A DNA stretch of 64,000 nucleotides. Source: Antedon mediterranea (taxonomy: Eukaryota > Echinodermata > Crinoidea > Comatulida > Antedonidae). Positions 61,463-64,000 of the stretch are shown piece by piece. The notes beneath the pieces are model-generated. The model was not told the origin of the DNA. It did no database searches and worked only from the letters and a program-made list of their open reading frames with translations. The stretch is taken from the NCBI RefSeq assembly GCF_964355755.1, contig NC_092672.1, positions 19,466,501 to 19,530,500 on the forward strand. The letters run 5' to 3'. A program made the translations under genes and the position numbers. How positions within the stretch are numbered: the first letter of the stretch is position 1; every line of letters begins with the position of its first letter.

Positions 61463-61837
61463 ACTTGGGGTACCCGAGTCTAGGACTCTCTCTTCTTTTC
61501 CATCTGGATACTACAGAGCCAACTTTCAAGTCCTACTAGTTCTTTACGCATTGTCTGCCAGCTCTGAAACATTGCATGCATATACTAGGGTAATAGGTGA
61601 ACAAAGCTATAGAGAGAAAATGTTCATACTTCAATCGTCAATTATGACGTCATAAACATGGTACCAATCGAAAAAAGTGCGATTTATAAAGTACTACTCC
61701 TCCCTTATTCGTTGTAGTACTTCTGCTCCCGGAAATAGCAAAAAATAACCGTATTTGGTAGCAAGGTTATTGATGTGTATGTGACGTTACATCCCGTCTT
61801 CTGACGTCATTACAGCTTCTTTTGCTGTACCCCAAGT
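61463..61837. mobile_element. Possible MITE with ACTTGGGGTAC ends
   Basis: Perfect 11-bp inverted ends ACTTGGGGTAC (61463-61473) and GTACCCCAAGT (61827-61837), 375 bp apart, with no clear target duplication. The interior has two TGACGTCA words and no coding frame. Confidence 0.4.
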
Positions 61838-64000
61838 ATCGCACATTCGTGCTTGTTTATTCATAGCATGTTCAGTATAGGCTCAGTTTTTTTACCTATA
61901 CTATGCTTTTGTGTTTTTCTTGTATTCATAGTTCGAGATAAAGCACTAATAATGTGTTATGAATACTCAGGCTTATATTCTTAGTAAAATGTAATGACTT
62001 TAGAATGATCAACTGTTGGGAATTAAATATTATGCAGAGCAAGTATGTCTTCACTCAGAGATGTCCATAGCCCTTTAATTTTACTGTAAATAAGAATTTG
62101 AGTTCTCTACACTAAAGGTTATTCACATGACAGTATGTAATATATATAGGTAACTTTATTCCCCCAAAAAAAATTACAGTATGTAATAGTGATATGTAAA
62201 AGGAATTTAAATAATAAAGCATAATAATCAGAAATAGAAACATTTATTTAATTAATTCAAATTGTTCAATACAATTTAAAATATTTAAAATTCCTTAAGT
62301 ATTATCACAAATAAATATTTTTTTCAATTTGTAGCATTCAAAATACAGTAGGAGGGTTTGTTTATAATTTTATAATTATATTACTCGATGGGTGGCACCC
62401 AAAAAAATTAATTTTTTTTTAAACTCCATCTTTCATGGTATTGCATTCTTTGAAAATTACCTTTTTTTTCAATGAGCTTGCCTGAATCTTCGACTGTCTG
62501 ATGTTTTCGCTTCTCCTTCTCCTTCCTTTTTATTTGGATTTATATCGTATTTTGTATCATCTTCTTCCCAACTTTTTTATAAATTTTTGCAGGGAGCCTA
62601 GGCGTAAAGTTTTTAAACTTATATAGGTTTCCTTCTACACATACTATGTTTTTTATTGGTTATTATCAAGTGTTTATATAATTATTATTTTATGTATTTT
62701 TAATATAAGCAGAACATTTATTGAATATTTATTGAAAATTGATTAAACAAATCAAATCAAATAAAACAAATCATAATATATTAATTTTGTGTATCTATAT
62801 ATAAATTATGGTTAATTCTGACATAGGCGAGCACAATGCAAAAACTTCTCTACAAATCTCCGCCTTGGATACCTACCTTATCTATCCGAGATGTATCGCG
62901 AAACGTAGATTTGATAACATTAGTGTGCACGCCGACGCTATTGTTCCATATTTATATCTTAGGAAGATGTTATAAAGAGTTTTTTAACAACATTTATGAT
63001 TTCAACATTGGATTTTCCTCTCAATTTCAATTCTTCCCGGTCAAAGTAATTTCCGGGTTTAAGATAAGTTCAACTTAGTTTCAAATATTTTCTCTCTTTT
63101 ATACACAAGGGAGCAGTTAAAATAATAGATTTGACCTTAAAGGTGACTGGAAACAGGCACTTTCCATCAATCAATACAGTGTCCCTTTGGAAGACGAAAA
63201 AAAAAATTGGCCATTAATCATAGCCATTTCAGTTTTTTGTTTATTTTAAAACATACCACACGTGTGTGAAGGTACAGTAGTTAAATAATAGGAATTATAC
63301 TGCAAATTAATAAAGATCAAATTAAATATACGCCATAAAGAATCAGAATATATTGTGGGGAATAGTATTATAAAATTACATAGGGAGATTTGATAAGACA
63401 TTTTTCGAGTGAAATCCCGATAGCTGAGTTTTATTGAGTAAGCTTGCAGGAATAACTGTAGGCTATCTTCCTGTGTCCCGTTAGGACCGAGATGTCTGCC
63501 CATGTTGCAAGCCGTAATGTCTTCTTTCTTGGGCCCACTCTGTCACGGCAGTTAGTTTCAAAAGATGATTAAATTAAATAATGTATTAATAATTATTAGG
63601 ATGGTATTCATTTGAATAAACGCCTCTCCAATAAAACATCACTTTGAATAATAACCCCCCCCCCCCCCACAACCCAACTATCTAATAAACGTCCATCCAC
63701 ATATTTATAATAACACAATTATACTATTTGTAGTAGAATTCACCGCACTGTTATCTGCAATTTACCAAGCATTTGTTATTCTTTTTTACCACTTTTCATA
63801 TCTATGAGAGGATTTCATTTTATTATTAATGTTACCATATTATTAGAACTAAAAAATTTAACATATATCCCTCGAATAAGCACCTCCCTCAAATGACCTC
63901 CGCCTCCCCAAAGGGCCCTACCAAACAATAAAAACTATACTTTAAAATGTTATTAATCATCTAAAACACTGTGAAACAAAGTAGTTTAGTTTTACGAATG
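61838..64000. other. No gene seen to the window end
   Basis: AT-rich. A run of about 16 C lies near 63654-63669. Short frames near 62836 and 63246 show no domain resemblance. Confidence 0.35.

Overview
The window looks like AT-rich, intron- and repeat-dominated animal nuclear DNA. Splice signals, single-domain exons, LINE, SINE and MITE fragments, and abundant microsatellites and minisatellites all point to a metazoan. The repeat types and the frequent 'ggcctag' words would suit a marine invertebrate such as an echinoderm or another basal deuterostome. That placement is an impression; nothing here is diagnostic. There are no bacterial-style genes, operons or CRISPR arrays.

One gene can be supported: an ankyrin-repeat (ANK) protein on the + strand. 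Its first recognised coding exon has an ATG at 6834. A 75-bp exon follows at 7662-7736, and then 99-bp exons, each encoding one 33-residue ANK repeat, at 14766-14864, 49925-50023 and 54541-54639. All introns fall in phase 0, so ANK exons can be added or skipped without a frameshift. Two further ANK exons are broken: 18327-18410 has a stop and no donor, and 24719-24784 has lost its first half. The gene probably continues past the last exon seen, since 54639 ends in a good donor.

Almost everything else is repeat. A segmental duplication occurs three times: A at about 27853-34285, B at about 46164-49200, and C at about 52614-54260. The tandem relationship of B and C extends through the ANK exons, so it explains the last two exons. 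Comparing copies gives empty sites for later insertions: a TTAA-flanked MITE and a 5'-truncated LINE in A, and a tRNA-derived SINE in B. A 73-75 bp minisatellite inside the unit has about 23 copies in A, about 5 in B and about 3 in C.

Mobile elements include three unrelated-looking MITE families that all sit in TTAA and all begin with AG. A TIR element with ATACCGTATA-type palindromes carries a relic of a Myb/SANT-like domain. Long elements at 4741-6327 and 42566-44491, and shorter (GTCY)n elements at 2376-3148 and 56833-56937, share a terminal plan. A short word stands at one end; at the other end the same word and its complement form a hairpin. This resembles non-autonomous Helentron/DINE-type elements. 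Tandem arrays include an 18-copy 36-bp minisatellite at 51070-51729. Polymerase III box-bearing tRNA-like sequences occur at 13424-13500, 46997-47057, 53932-53985 and 55808-55878.
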